DNA from: Lactococcus cremoris subsp. cremoris NBRC 100676
GTDB taxonomy: Bacteria > Bacillota > Bacilli > Lactobacillales > Streptococcaceae
Length of the DNA: 40,814 nt
Assembly (NCBI RefSeq): GCF_001591705.1
Contig: NZ_BCVK01000013.1
Location: 1 to 40,814, forward strand
Direction of reading: 5' to 3'
This document shows, piece by piece, positions 6,941 through 15,686 of this stretch; position 1 is the stretch's first letter; each line of letters starts with the position of its first letter. The translations under genes and the position numbers were made by a program. Under the pieces are notes generated by a model. It was given only the letters and a program-made list of their open reading frames with translations. It made no database searches and was not told the origin of the DNA.

Positions 6941-7420
6941 CTATTGATATTTTCCACTATAGGGAATTTTTGGAGATTCTAGAAAATTATAGTCTTCAAT
7001 TTGTTTGACATCTGTGAAGAAAGCTCTGTTTCTTTCAGTCAACATAATATTAGTTGCTAGACTTTCTTCAAAGCGAATGAGGTAGGTCGGTTTTTCTAAA
7101 GCAATAGCGTATCCTAATTCCCAAGCGGTACCCGAATCGGTATCTTGTTTATCAAAGTCAACGATAGCAACGATGATATCTGCTTTATTGACTTCTTTAA
7201 CATCATTTTCCATTGTCGCTTTGGCCCATTCTGGGGTAAAAGCTTCAACTTCTTTTGGTAAAGATTCAGGATGTTGACATCTCATTGGGCTAAAAAAGTT
7301 TGCTACTGTTTTATTTTTTGAAAGTGCATTTTCTAATAGTTCAACTTTATTTATTTGTGTCTGACTGAAAAATGGGGCGGCAAGGTAAACATTAACTGGT
7401 TTATTAAACAACTTGTTCAA
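6941..7420 (-). CDS. Nucleoside 2-deoxyribosyltransferase
   Basis: Transfers the 2-deoxyribosyl group between nucleobases in purine/pyrimidine salvage; cytoplasmic. The 159-residue length is usual for the family. VYLAAPFFS (11-19) is the substrate-binding start, ADIIVAIVDF (80-89) precedes the catalytic region, and SGTAWELGYA carries the nucleophile Glu101. ATG 7420 overlaps the end of the upstream LOG-like frame (stop at 7404-7406), so it is the last gene of a three-gene salvage operon with a deoxynucleoside kinase. Confidence 0.85.
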   Translation of the reverse strand: MNKLFNKPVNVYLAAPFFSQTQINKVELLENALSKNKTVANFFSPMRCQHPESLPKEVEAFTPEWAKATMENDVKEVNKADIIVAIVDFDKQDTDSGTAWELGYAIALEKPTYLIRFEESLATNIMLTERNRAFFTDVKQIEDYNFLESPKIPYSGKYQ

Positions 7421-7959
7421 GTTTTAAATCTCCTAATAATTCGATTGTTTCTTCGGCAGAGTCAACGAGAGAAATGGCATCAATGACTTCTTTAGAAATC
7501 ATCCCTTCCTTAAGTTGCAGGCGCAGTAGGTCAAAAAGTGGTTGATAAAATTTTTGACCTACAAAAATAACAGGGCGCACGCGAGTTTGATTGATGGACA
7601 TTTCAGTTAAAAGTTGAAAGCTTTCTTCTAATGTTCCAAATCCTTTAGCTAAAATAACAAAAGCTTCGCCTAAATCTATCAACTTGCGTTTACGCTCAGC
7701 CATGTCATTTGTTAAATAAAGTTTAGAGGCATTTTGACGAGGAGGTTCTAATGGGAGGACTCCAGCAGGATAGACAGCAATCACTTGCCCTTTATTTTGA
7801 ATAACAGAATCTGAAACCCATACCCATGCAACCTTCTTTTGAGCCCCCATAAACAAGGGTATGACCTGATTGTGCAAGTAATCTCCCTAATTTTTCACTG
7901 GTATCTTTATAAATTGGATTTTTTCCATCCCTTGATGATAAGAAGACAGTAACATTCAT
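7404..7959 (-). pseudogene. LOG/TIGR00730 (lysine decarboxylase-like) family gene, frameshifted
   Basis: LOG proteins hydrolyse nucleoside 5'-monophosphates to base and ribose 5-phosphate. Translation from ATG 7959, which overlaps the kinase stop as TAATG, gives NVTVFLSSRDGKNP then LVYGGSKEGCMG, the family's N-terminal signature, but hits TAA at 7794-7792 after 55 residues. The rest (VSDSVIQNKGQVIAVYP, MAERKRKL, GFGTLEES) continues in another frame down to 7404. The frames meet near 7815-7830, around TGGGTATGGG. The intact product would be about 185 residues. The usual PGGxGTxxE motif also reads AKGFGTLEE, so two of its residues are altered. Likely non-functional, in an otherwise intact operon. 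Confidence 0.75.
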
Positions 7960-8612
7960 TAATTATTTTCTCCTTCAATTTCTTTTAGTTTTGCTTTGAT
8001 TTGTTGCAGAACTTGGATTTTTGATTGCTCATTCTCTACAAAATCATATTTATCGCCATCAATTTGAATTTTGGGGCAAATATCGAAAGCTTCAAACCAT
8101 GTATCATATCGGCTATTTAATTCTTTATAATAGTCGTATAAACTTGGGTCATATTCTAATTGTTCAAATTGTCGTCCTCTTTTTTTGATTCTTTCTAGCA
8201 TTTTATCAAAGGAAACCTTGACATGAATAAGTAAATCAGGCCTCTTTTTAAAAGATAAGCTGTCGATTTCTTCTAACATATTTTTGAGTAAGTCATCATA
8301 AACTTCAACCTCTGTTTCATCAGCACGTCCTAAATCGGCGTTCAAATGAAAAAGCAGACTATCTTCATAAATTGAGCGGTCTAATACATTATTATTATCA
8401 GATAAGGCTCTTTTGATTGAATCAAATCTCTTATTTAAAAAGTATATTTGCAATAAAAAGGCATATTTTTGAGGGTTTTCATAGAATAATGGCAAAACCT
8501 TATTATCGTCAACACTCTCATAAAAAGCCTGTGTTTTCAATTCCTCCGCCAACATCTCAGTTAAAGAGCTTTTTCCTGCTCCAATTGTTCCAGCTAATAC
8601 TAGCACTGTCAT
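7959..8612 (-). CDS. Deoxynucleoside kinase (dAK/dGK family)
   Basis: Phosphorylates deoxynucleosides for salvage into dNTPs. The 217-residue protein has a P-loop GTIGAGKSS (8-16), the substrate motif E32 with VDDN (34-37), the DRS motif (78-80) and an Arg-rich lid KKRGRQFE. ATG 8612 follows AGGAAAGG. It leads a salvage operon with a LOG-like gene and a nucleoside deoxyribosyltransferase, an arrangement that fits use of exogenous deoxynucleosides. Whether it prefers dA or dG cannot be told here. Confidence 0.85.
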   Translation of the reverse strand: MTVLVLAGTIGAGKSSLTEMLAEELKTQAFYESVDDNKVLPLFYENPQKYAFLLQIYFLNKRFDSIKRALSDNNNVLDRSIYEDSLLFHLNADLGRADETEVEVYDDLLKNMLEEIDSLSFKKRPDLLIHVKVSFDKMLERIKKRGRQFEQLEYDPSLYDYYKELNSRYDTWFEAFDICPKIQIDGDKYDFVENEQSKIQVLQQIKAKLKEIEGENN

Positions 8613-8689
8613 TACACCTTTCCTATTCTATTTTTAGTTTTACTGTTTATTTAATTAAAAAATGAGTAATAAATAAACAAAGCTTGCTC

Positions 8690-8718
8690 ATTATAGTGCA
8701 AAATAAAAATATCGTCAA
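8690..8718 (-). promoter_or_regulatory. Promoter of the deoxynucleoside salvage operon
   Basis: On the minus strand TTGACG (8718-8713), a 17-base spacer and a perfect TATAAT (8695-8690). The leader of about 70 nt begins with AATGAG and carries the complementary CTCATT 20 bases later. Confidence 0.75.
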
Positions 8719-9062
8719 ATTGAATTTAAAAGTGCATCTAATCTCGATAATAAAGGCTTTTTTAAGGTCTTTTAGATTTTTTTATTACGATAATTGGTAG
8801 CTTGCAATATTTAAGGAATTGTAATATTTTTTGATTGGGAACAAGGTTAAAAAGCAGATTTTTTATTCTAAAATGTCAAAAATGTTGGACGTTTTCAGTT
8901 TTTAAATTATTTATAGGTATCTTTATGATTAAAATTAATAAAATGGATATGTTTTAAATAACAAAATATTTCAAAAAGTGAATTTAGAGAACCTTTAGAA
9001 TTTGATTATATAAAAATAAAATTTCTAATTTAATTATATAATTTCTTATTTTTATTTGATTG

Positions 9063-9091
9063 TTGACTTTTTACTAGTAAAACTATATATT
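9063..9091 (+). promoter_or_regulatory. Strong promoter with a perfect 14-bp palindrome in its spacer
   Basis: TTGACT (9063-9068), a 17-base spacer and TATATT (9086-9091). The spacer begins with TTTTACTAGTAAAA (9069-9082), a perfect palindrome, placed where a repressor would block RNA polymerase. The regulator is unknown. Confidence 0.65.
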
Positions 9092-9174
9092 GAAAGTAAA
9101 GAATAAGTAATAATGGATTTTTATACACCAGAAATGATTGAATTAGATTTGGTGTTTCAAGTTTAGGAGAAACT

Positions 9175-10209
9175 ATGAAAATTAAAAAAGAGCTTTTGCT
9201 TTTACTTTCTTTGACGATGATAGGAGTTGGAACTGTCCATGCTCAAGCTTCTACAAATGTGCCCCTTTACCGGATGTATAATTCAAATTCTGGTGAACAT
9301 TTCTATACTGAAAATCTTTATGAAGCAACCTCCTTACATAATGTAGGATGGAATTACGAAGGGATTGAAAGTTATGAACCAGTTACTGGTGGGGCTCCTG
9401 TCTATCGTCTTTACAATCCAAACGCTGGTGTTCATTTTTATACTACAAGTGCTTATGAAAAGCAGAACTTAGTGAATCGTGGTTGGCGCTATGAGTTGAT
9501 TGCTTTTGTTTCGGGTGGAAATATTCCAATATATAGGGCATACAATGCGCATAATAGTCAGCATAATTATACAACTAGTGCTGGAGAACAGAACAATTTA
9601 ACTAGCCTAGGTTGGTCAAATGAAGGAATAGCCTTTTATGCAAATGCCTATGGAAATCCCAATGATAACACTATTTCTCGGCAACCAGTTTGGCATTCTA
9701 ATTTTTTATATCAAAATGATCCACGCTGGGCAAATGTAAGGGTGGGTGATTCAACCATGGCCCCAGAGGGCTGCGGCCCCACAGCAATTGCCATGATTTT
9801 AAATGGATATGGTGCTAATTACAATCCTGTCCAGATTGCTCGAACAGCTAATCAAATCGGAAACTATAATAATCCTAATATTCCCGGAGATGGTATTGAT
9901 GGACAGACTGTAGTGAAAACTTTGAATTACTACGGAATGCAGATGAACCAGATTACAACAAAAGAGCAATTAATTAATGAATTGAGATCAAACAAACCTG
10001 TTATCTATGGTATGGAGTGGCTTTATACTTATCCTAAGATTTCTCACTTTGTCGTTCTTTCAGGATACAATAATGGCTATACAACCGTACATGATCCTTT
10101 GAATAGGATTACAGGTAGTAACTCAGTTGAGCGATTATGGGCACATCCCTCACAACTCTCTGACGATTGGAATGCAGGACGTCCAGCATGGTCAGTTCTT
10201 CCTAAGTAA
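9175..10209 (+). CDS. Secreted protein with three DUF5648-like repeats and a C39-like peptidase domain
   Basis: The 344-residue protein has a signal peptide (1-25, cleavage near VHA-QA). Three repeats of about 40 residues follow (about 29-150), each with YR.YN..SG.HFYT, a Y/E...L...GW.YE pattern; such lipase-tail-like repeats probably bind carbohydrate or cell wall. Residues 165-344 are a papain-like C39_2 domain with Cys in PEGCGPTAIAMIL, His in SHFVVLSGYN and Asp in VHDPL, so the catalytic set is intact. ATG 9175 follows TAGGAGA. A diverged twin lies 50 bases downstream. Role is likely extracellular processing or adhesion; the substrate is unknown. Confidence 0.75.
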   Translation: MKIKKELLLLLSLTMIGVGTVHAQASTNVPLYRMYNSNSGEHFYTENLYEATSLHNVGWNYEGIESYEPVTGGAPVYRLYNPNAGVHFYTTSAYEKQNLVNRGWRYELIAFVSGGNIPIYRAYNAHNSQHNYTTSAGEQNNLTSLGWSNEGIAFYANAYGNPNDNTISRQPVWHSNFLYQNDPRWANVRVGDSTMAPEGCGPTAIAMILNGYGANYNPVQIARTANQIGNYNNPNIPGDGIDGQTVVKTLNYYGMQMNQITTKEQLINELRSNKPVIYGMEWLYTYPKISHFVVLSGYNNGYTTVHDPLNRITGSNSVERLWAHPSQLSDDWNAGRPAWSVLPK

Positions 10210-10228
10210 ATATTAAAAGGAGTAAATT

Positions 10229-11445
10229 TTGAAAAAAACATTGTATTTTGGAGTGCGCTTGTGGCGCTTGTATTTTTGAGTCAAGGTAAAGCTTTGGCCA
10301 ACGAGGTTCCAGGAGGGACAACAACTATTAATGGTGATAATGTTGTTTTAGAAGTACCAGTAAAAGCAGGTCAATCTGAAGCGAATGAAACACAAGCTCC
10401 TAAAGAAGAATTAGGTCAGAATGATTCAGTAAGTCTTCGTTCAAGAATGGCAGTTGCACCAGCGACTCAAGCACAAACCCTAGCAGTTTATAGAATGTAC
10501 AATGCAAATTCTGGTGAGCATTTTTATACAAAAAATTCTTATGAACGGGATTCTTTAAAAAATATTGGTTGGAATTATGAAGGAGTGGGATGGCAAGCTC
10601 CAGAGAGTGGTTCACCAGTTTATCGACTTTATAATCCAAATAGTGGTGAGCACTTTTATACCTTGAGTGCCTATGAGCGTGATGATTTAAGAAAACATGG
10701 TTGGAATTATGAATCTATAAGTTTTAATTCGGCAGCTAATACAGGGATTCCAGTTTATCGTGTCTACAATCCTAATAGTGGTTGGCATCACTATACTTTA
10801 ATTAGTTATGAAAGAGATTCGTTAGTAAAAGCTGGTTGGCGTAATGAAGGCGTGGCTTGGTACGCTGCTAATAATGGACAAACAAATAATGATAATTATC
10901 GTTTGTTGGGGGTTCGTAATTATGACCAATATGCTTTGGGAGCACCGAGTGGTTGTGAAGGAGCTGCTTTATTGCAAGCTCTGCAATATAAAGGAAAAAT
11001 TACTAACTGGGGCTTGGTACAATTTTTAAATACAATTCCCAAATCAACAGATGGAAGTCCAAATAGTGGTTTCGTAGGTAGTCCATTTGTTGAAGCATCA
11101 AATGTATATTCAGCTATTTATCCGGGTCCTTTGTCAAATTGGGCCAAAAAATATGATACAAATGTTCAAAATATTTCAGGAACAAGCGTTGATGGATTAA
11201 TCAATGAAGTTAAAAATGGAAATCCAGTAGTGGTTTGGGTAACGATTAATTTTCAACCGGTTCGTTGGGGTGCTTGGCCATTTGGCTCAGCAGTAAATAA
11301 TAATCAAGCAGTGACTTTGGATGGCTTTAATAAATCAAGCAATCAGGTTCATGTTTCTGATTCAATCAGTGGCTCTTATTGGTTAAATCGGGCAACTTTC
11401 GAAACAATTTATAATGCACGCAAATATGCTGTCGCTGTTCGATAG
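10229..11445 (+). pseudogene. Second secreted DUF5648-repeat/C39-like protein, frameshifted in a poly-A tract after the start
   Basis: A perfect AAAGGAG (10216-10222) precedes TTG at 10229, which is followed by seven A. That frame stops at once after LKKTLYFGVRLWRLYF. Adding one A would give MKKNIVFWSALVALVFLSQG and join the long frame, restoring an evident signal peptide ending in ALA-NE. As written, the long frame can only start at GTG 10261, inside the hydrophobic core and without a ribosome site. The body has three DUF5648-like repeats (about 75-200 of the long frame) and a C39-like domain with Cys in SGCEGAALL, but the expected His position reads NNQAVTLDGF, with Gln. It is phase-variable, slippage-rescued or a pseudogene. 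Confidence 0.7.
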
Positions 11446-11460
11446 TGAGTTGAAATAAAG

Positions 11461-11486
11461 CAAGAATGAAGATTCTTGTTTTTTCT
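11461..11486 (+). terminator. Terminator after the twin secreted-protein genes
   Basis: CAAGAAT - GAAG - ATTCTTG, a 7-bp stem followed by TTTTTTCTTTT. Confidence 0.8.
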
Positions 11487-11524
11487 TTTATTTAAACTTA
11501 GTCCAAGTTAAAGGTAAAATATAG

Positions 11525-11530
11525 TATAAT
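11525..11530 (+). promoter_or_regulatory. -10 box upstream of dnaE
   Basis: Perfect TATAAT 58 bases before the dnaE start. No good -35 is present at 17 bases (TCCAAG). Confidence 0.4.
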
Positions 11531-11587
11531 AAAAGTAATATAAATTTGTAAGAAGTTATGATTGGTTCTAAGAGAAAGGAGTAGAAA

Positions 11588-14500
11588 ATGTTTGCACCCT
11601 TAAATACAAAAACAGAATACAGTTTTTTAGATAGTGTTGTTAAACTAGACGATTATTTGGAAGGGGCTCTACGTTTAGGCTATAAAACGGTCGGAATTTG
11701 TGATGTGGGAAACCTCCATGCAGCCTTTCGGTTTGTCAGAAAAGCTCAAATGCTTAATTTACAACCAGTTATTAGTATTGAATTAAATTTTGAATGGCGG
11801 GGTTTGCCAGTTTCTTTTTCTTTTATTGCTAAAAATACAGAAGGTTATAAAAACTTACTTCGGATTTCAACATTTCATAATTATGATCGACGTCAATTTT
11901 CTGATATTCAAAATCATTTGTCAGGAATCGCACTGGTTATTCCAGAAACTTATGGGGCTTTAAGTGAGCTATCAGAGCTTGCAGCATTTGCCGACGAAGC
12001 CTATATTGGGATTGACCAGCAGACAGATAAAGGAACTAAATTTAATTTACCAACCCTTCCTTTTCCAGCAGTTCGTTATCTGAATTTTGCTGATAATGAA
12101 ATTTTAGCTATTTTGCACGCGGTGCGTGATGGGCTTTCCTTTGACGAAAGTTTGACGGTCAGTTCAAATGAATTGCTCCAAAGACCAGAAGCTTATGAAT
12201 CTTATTTTCAGAAATATTTTCCGCAAGCACTGACAAATCTGTCAGTATTAACAGCAAAAATTGCTTATCAATTTGATGAAAAATTGGAACTTCCGAGATT
12301 TGATAAGAAAAGGGAAGCAGTTGAACATCTCCGAGAAGAAGCGATTTTAGGACTGTCTGCCCGACTTGAAGAAAAAAAATCACTGACAGGAATTTCGTCA
12401 GTAAGTCTGGCAAATGCTTTAGCTGAAGAATCAACGATGATTGATTTGTCAGTATATCAGGAGCGTTTAGAAAAAGAGTTGTCAGTCATTCACCAAATGG
12501 GATTTGATGATTATTTTTTGATTGTCGCGGATTTGTTGCGCTATGCGCGTGAACAAGACATTTATTGCGGAATGGGGCGTGGGTCGGCTGCTGGGTCTTT
12601 GGTTGCCTATGTTTTGGGAATCACTCAGGTTGACCCTGTCAAACATAATCTTTTCTTTGAACGTTTTTTGAATCCAGAACGAGTGGCCATGCCCGATATT
12701 GATATTGATATGCCTGATGACCGTCGTGCTGAGTTACTGGCCTATATGAAAAATCGTTATGGTTCAGACCATGTAGCACAAATTGTCACTTTTTCAACTT
12801 TAGGAAAAAGACAGGCGCTCAGAGATGTCGGTAAAGCTTTTGGAATGACCGAAGCTGAATTATCTAATTTGACTCGGATGCTTGTTCGCCGTTTTGGAAC
12901 TCTGGCTGATGAATATGAAAATAATCAACGTTTTAAAGCCGAAGTATTGAAAAATGGAAAATTAAAACGAATTTATGAAGTCGCCAGACGAATTGAGGGA
13001 ATGCCTCGCCAGACTTCAACACATGCTTCAGGTGTTGTTCTTTCTGAAGAATCTTTGGTGAATTATGTGTCATTAAAACCGTCAGAAGATTTAGCTTTGA
13101 CTCAATATGAGGCACCAGATGTGGAAGCGATAGGGCTTCTAAAAATTGACTTCCTGGGATTACGTAATTTAACTATCATTTCGAGATTACGTGATTTGGT
13201 GAAAAAACGTCAAAAAATTGATATTGACCCGTTAAAAATAGATTTAGAAGATGAAGCGACATTGGCACTTTTTAGAGCTGGAAATACGATGGGAATTTTT
13301 CAGTTTGAAAATCCGCAAATGCGACGTTTTCTAAGAAACCTTGCACCAAGCAAATTTGATGATATTGTTGATGCAACCTCGATTTTCCGTCCCGGTCCAT
13401 CACAGTTTATTCCACAATTTGTTGCCAGACGCCATGGAAAAGAAATTGTTCCAGTTGTCGATGATTCTATCAGTGAAATCTTAAAGCCGACTTATGGAAT
13501 TATGATTTATCAGGAACAAATCATGCAAGTGGCTCAAGCTTTTGCCGGATTTTCTCTTGGAAAGGCTGACCTTCTTAGACGAGCAATCTCTAAGAAAAAA
13601 GGGTCCGAGTTGGAGAAACTGCGCGAGGATTTCTTAATTTCTGCAGGAGAAATGGGTCATTCTAAAGAAAAAGCAGAAGAAATTTATGACCTGATTGAAC
13701 GTTTTGCCAATTACGGCTTCAACCGTTCGCATGGCTTCGCTTATGGAGCGCTTGCTTTTCAAATCGCTTATTTTAAGGCACATTTCCCTGATGAATTTTA
13801 CGAAATACAATTACGTGACCGTAAACGGGAAGTCATGATTTTAGATGCTTTGGACAATGGTTTTGAGATTGAAAAACCAAATATTAATCAGATGAAAATT
13901 GGTGATTTTGTAAAAAATAAAAAGATTCGATTAGGATTAGCTCATGTTCAAGGAATTTCTCGCGATTTGGCAAAATGGATTGTTGAAAATCAATCATATA
14001 AGAATTTGGCAGATTTTGTTGAGAAATTACCCAATAATTTTCATAAAAAAGAAAGTATTCTACCACTAATCCAAATTGGTGCTTTTGATTATGCTGATTC
14101 TAATCGAGGGAAATTGGCTTATAATTTGGCTGACCATGCTAACTTACTAAATTATTATAGTGATGATATTTTTATGGCAAGTTCTGGTGGCGGTTTTGCT
14201 TATCATGAAGCAGAGGATTATTCAGAAACAGAAAAATATGATTTTGAGAAAAATCTGTTAGGGATTGGTGTAACGCCCCATCCTTTACAAAGTTTGGCTC
14301 AGAGATTCTCAGGAAATTTCACGCCAATTGCTAATCTTGTCAAAAATAGTAGAATGACGATTTTGGTTGAGATTAATTATATTCGGACCCATCGAACAAA
14401 AACAGGGCAAACAATGGCATTTTTAACTGTGTCAGATAGTCGTGAGAATTTTGATGTTACTCTTTTTCCAGAGATTTATCGTCAATTTTCGAGTGAGCTT

Positions 14501-14800
14501 GAGCAAGGAAAATTCTACCTGATTAGTGGGAAAGTAACCGAACGTAATGATGAATTACAGCTTGTCGCTGACCGAATGAGTCCAGCTTTGGAAACTGATA
14601 AAAAACTTTGGTTAAATTTAAGAGATGAGAAATATAATCAAAAAATTTCGCAAATTTTATGTGAATTTCCGGGTTCTCATCAAGTGATTCTTCACTATTC
14701 AAATTTGAAAAAAACGATTCAAACAAAGATTTATGTGGAAGAGTCGGAGTTTTTGAAAAAACGATTGGAAGGATATGTTATTGGTATAGTTTATAAATAA
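11588..14800 (+). CDS. dnaE: DNA polymerase III alpha subunit DnaE
   Basis: Replicative polymerase of the DnaE class, which in low-GC Gram-positives works beside PolC, extending primers on the lagging strand. It has 1070 residues. The N-terminal PHP domain (1-200) reads KTEYSF and CDVGNLH where metal-binding versions have HSEYS and TDHGN, so its metal site is lost, as in streptococcal DnaE. The palm has [11 protein letters not shown] (about 326-336) and the catalytic pair in [10 protein letters not shown] (about 367-376), with a third Asp in KIDFLGLRN (about 520). A tandem HhH region and an OB-fold (about 920-1000) follow. ATG 11588 follows AGAAAGGAG. Monocistronic. Confidence 0.95.
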   Translation: MFAPLNTKTEYSFLDSVVKLDDYLEGALRLGYKTVGICDVGNLHAAFRFVRKAQMLNLQPVISIELNFEWRGLPVSFSFIAKNTEGYKNLLRISTFHNYDRRQFSDIQNHLSGIALVIPETYGALSELSELAAFADEAYIGIDQQTDKGTKFNLPTLPFPAVRYLNFADNEILAILHAVRDGLSFDESLTVSSNELLQRPEAYESYFQKYFPQALTNLSVLTAKIAYQFDEKLELPRFDKKREAVEHLREEAILGLSARLEEKKSLTGISSVSLANALAEESTMIDLSVYQERLEKELSVIHQMGFDDYFLIVADLLRYAREQDIYCGMGRGSAAGSLVAYVLGITQVDPVKHNLFFERFLNPERVAMPDIDIDMPDDRRAELLAYMKNRYGSDHVAQIVTFSTLGKRQALRDVGKAFGMTEAELSNLTRMLVRRFGTLADEYENNQRFKAEVLKNGKLKRIYEVARRIEGMPRQTSTHASGVVLSEESLVNYVSLKPSEDLALTQYEAPDVEAIGLLKIDFLGLRNLTIISRLRDLVKKRQKIDIDPLKIDLEDEATLALFRAGNTMGIFQFENPQMRRFLRNLAPSKFDDIVDATSIFRPGPSQFIPQFVARRHGKEIVPVVDDSISEILKPTYGIMIYQEQIMQVAQAFAGFSLGKADLLRRAISKKKGSELEKLREDFLISAGEMGHSKEKAEEIYDLIERFANYGFNRSHGFAYGALAFQIAYFKAHFPDEFYEIQLRDRKREVMILDALDNGFEIEKPNINQMKIGDFVKNKKIRLGLAHVQGISRDLAKWIVENQSYKNLADFVEKLPNNFHKKESILPLIQIGAFDYADSNRGKLAYNLADHANLLNYYSDDIFMASSGGGFAYHEAEDYSETEKYDFEKNLLGIGVTPHPLQSLAQRFSGNFTPIANLVKNSRMTILVEINYIRTHRTKTGQTMAFLTVSDSRENFDVTLFPEIYRQFSSELEQGKFYLISGKVTERNDELQLVADRMSPALETDKKLWLNLRDEKYNQKISQILCEFPGSHQVILHYSNLKKTIQTKIYVEESEFLKKRLEGYVIGIVYK

Positions 14801-14828
14801 AAAAACCCGCTTAGCAAACGGTTTTTTT
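14799..14828. terminator. Bidirectional terminator between dnaE and the hlyIII gene
   Basis: AAAAAAACC(C)G - CTTAGCAAA - CGGTTTTTTT, a stem with one bulged C between A and T runs, so it can serve both convergent genes. Confidence 0.75.
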
Positions 14829-14831
14829 ATT

Positions 14832-15485
14832 TTATCCCACATAAAGATAAACAGAGAAGAACATGAGGATTGCAGCCAGTAAAACAAAGAGGTGCCAAAC
14901 CACGTGAGCGAAACGGAATTTAAAATGATAGATAAGCGCTCCGACGGAATAAACCACGCCTCCTGCAACTAAAAGCCAAAATCCAACTGGATGTAGGGCA
15001 TTCCATAAAGGATAAATGACAATCAAAATCATCCAACCAAGAACAACATATAAAACGGTTGATAATTTAGGAGTTTTACCCCATTTTGGTAAGTAAATTG
15101 AAGTTAAGACAATCCCTAAAATAGAACAAATCCAAATCACTGCTAGCACAATCCAACCTAACCAATTATTTAAAGCAACTAAACAGTAGGGCGTGTAGGT
15201 TCCAGCAATTAAAAAGAATATCCCGTTATGGTCAAAAACTCGAAAAACTTTGACCGCTTTAGTAAAATGTAAACTGTGTGCTAATGTGGAACACAGAAAA
15301 AGAATTACTAATGAGGCTCCATAGATTGTAAAAGCAACAACTTCAAGTGCAGACCCAGAAGCAGCACCTTTAATCACGAGAAGAACTAAGGCGGCAATTG
15401 CTAAGCCGGTTCCTGCTCCATGAGTTATCGCATTGAAAATCTCATTGAGAATCTGATAGGTTCTTGAACCTTGTGTTTCTTCCAT
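14832..15485 (-). CDS. Hemolysin III (PAQR/YqfA) family membrane protein
   Basis: A 217-residue protein with seven predicted transmembrane helices and the family's metal-site residues: NAITHGAG with His near 22, STLAHSLHF (Ser/His near 68), FDHNGIFFLIAGTYTP with Asp near 85, and a C-terminal FAHVVWHLFV with two His. Despite its name the family is not generally a toxin; it resembles adiponectin receptors, with a putative hydrolase-type zinc centre. ATG 15485 follows GGAGAG. It stands alone, convergent with dnaE. Confidence 0.85.
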   Translation of the reverse strand: MEETQGSRTYQILNEIFNAITHGAGTGLAIAALVLLVIKGAASGSALEVVAFTIYGASLVILFLCSTLAHSLHFTKAVKVFRVFDHNGIFFLIAGTYTPYCLVALNNWLGWIVLAVIWICSILGIVLTSIYLPKWGKTPKLSTVLYVVLGWMILIVIYPLWNALHPVGFWLLVAGGVVYSVGALIYHFKFRFAHVVWHLFVLLAAILMFFSVYLYVG

Positions 15486-15573
15486 TTGTTCTCTCCAATT
15501 TATTGATTTATTCAGCTTTTGAGCAATTTTATGATTTGTTTTGAAATCAAAAAAATAATATTTTCAACCTTTT

Positions 15574-15604
15574 TTGCTCTTTCCAACTGAAAATTTGTTA
15601 TAAT
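15574..15604 (+). promoter_or_regulatory. Promoter of degV
   Basis: A perfect TATAAT at 15599-15604, preceded by TTGCTC (15574-15579) at a long 19-base spacing. The predicted transcript starts near 15611. Confidence 0.5.
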
Positions 15605-15627
15605 ATATGATAGCACAAATTGTATAG

Positions 15628-15686
15628 AAAAGGAATTGAACGAACGACTCTCTCATATAGAGTGAGCGTAAGTTCAAATAGTAAAT
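15628..15686 (+). promoter_or_regulatory. Shine-Dalgarno separated from the degV start by a strong hairpin
   Basis: AAAAGGA (15628-15634) is 52 bases from ATG 15687, with no other ribosome site nearer. Between them 15636-15677 folds into a hairpin: TTGAAC/GTTCAA at the base, then ACG/CGT, CTC/GAG and CTC/GAG with small internal bulges and an ATATA loop (15 pairs). If the hairpin is skipped, the effective spacing is one base plus ATAGTAAAT, about 10 nt, which is normal. Confidence 0.6.

Larger units (their letters stand above)
8613..9174. other. Divergent intergenic region of 562 bases
   Basis: Very AT-rich. It holds the minus-strand promoter of the salvage operon (8690-8718) and the plus-strand promoter of the 9175 gene (9063-9091). 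Between about 8720 and 9060 I see no convincing ORF, RNA gene or repeat, only A/T tracts. The plus-strand leader contains an inverted repeat ACACCA (9125-9130) / TGGTGT (9150-9155) shortly before the ribosome site. Confidence 0.6.

Noticed and set aside
15588-15596. CodY-like half site CTGAAAATT near the degV promoter
   Set aside because: The left half does not match the consensus.
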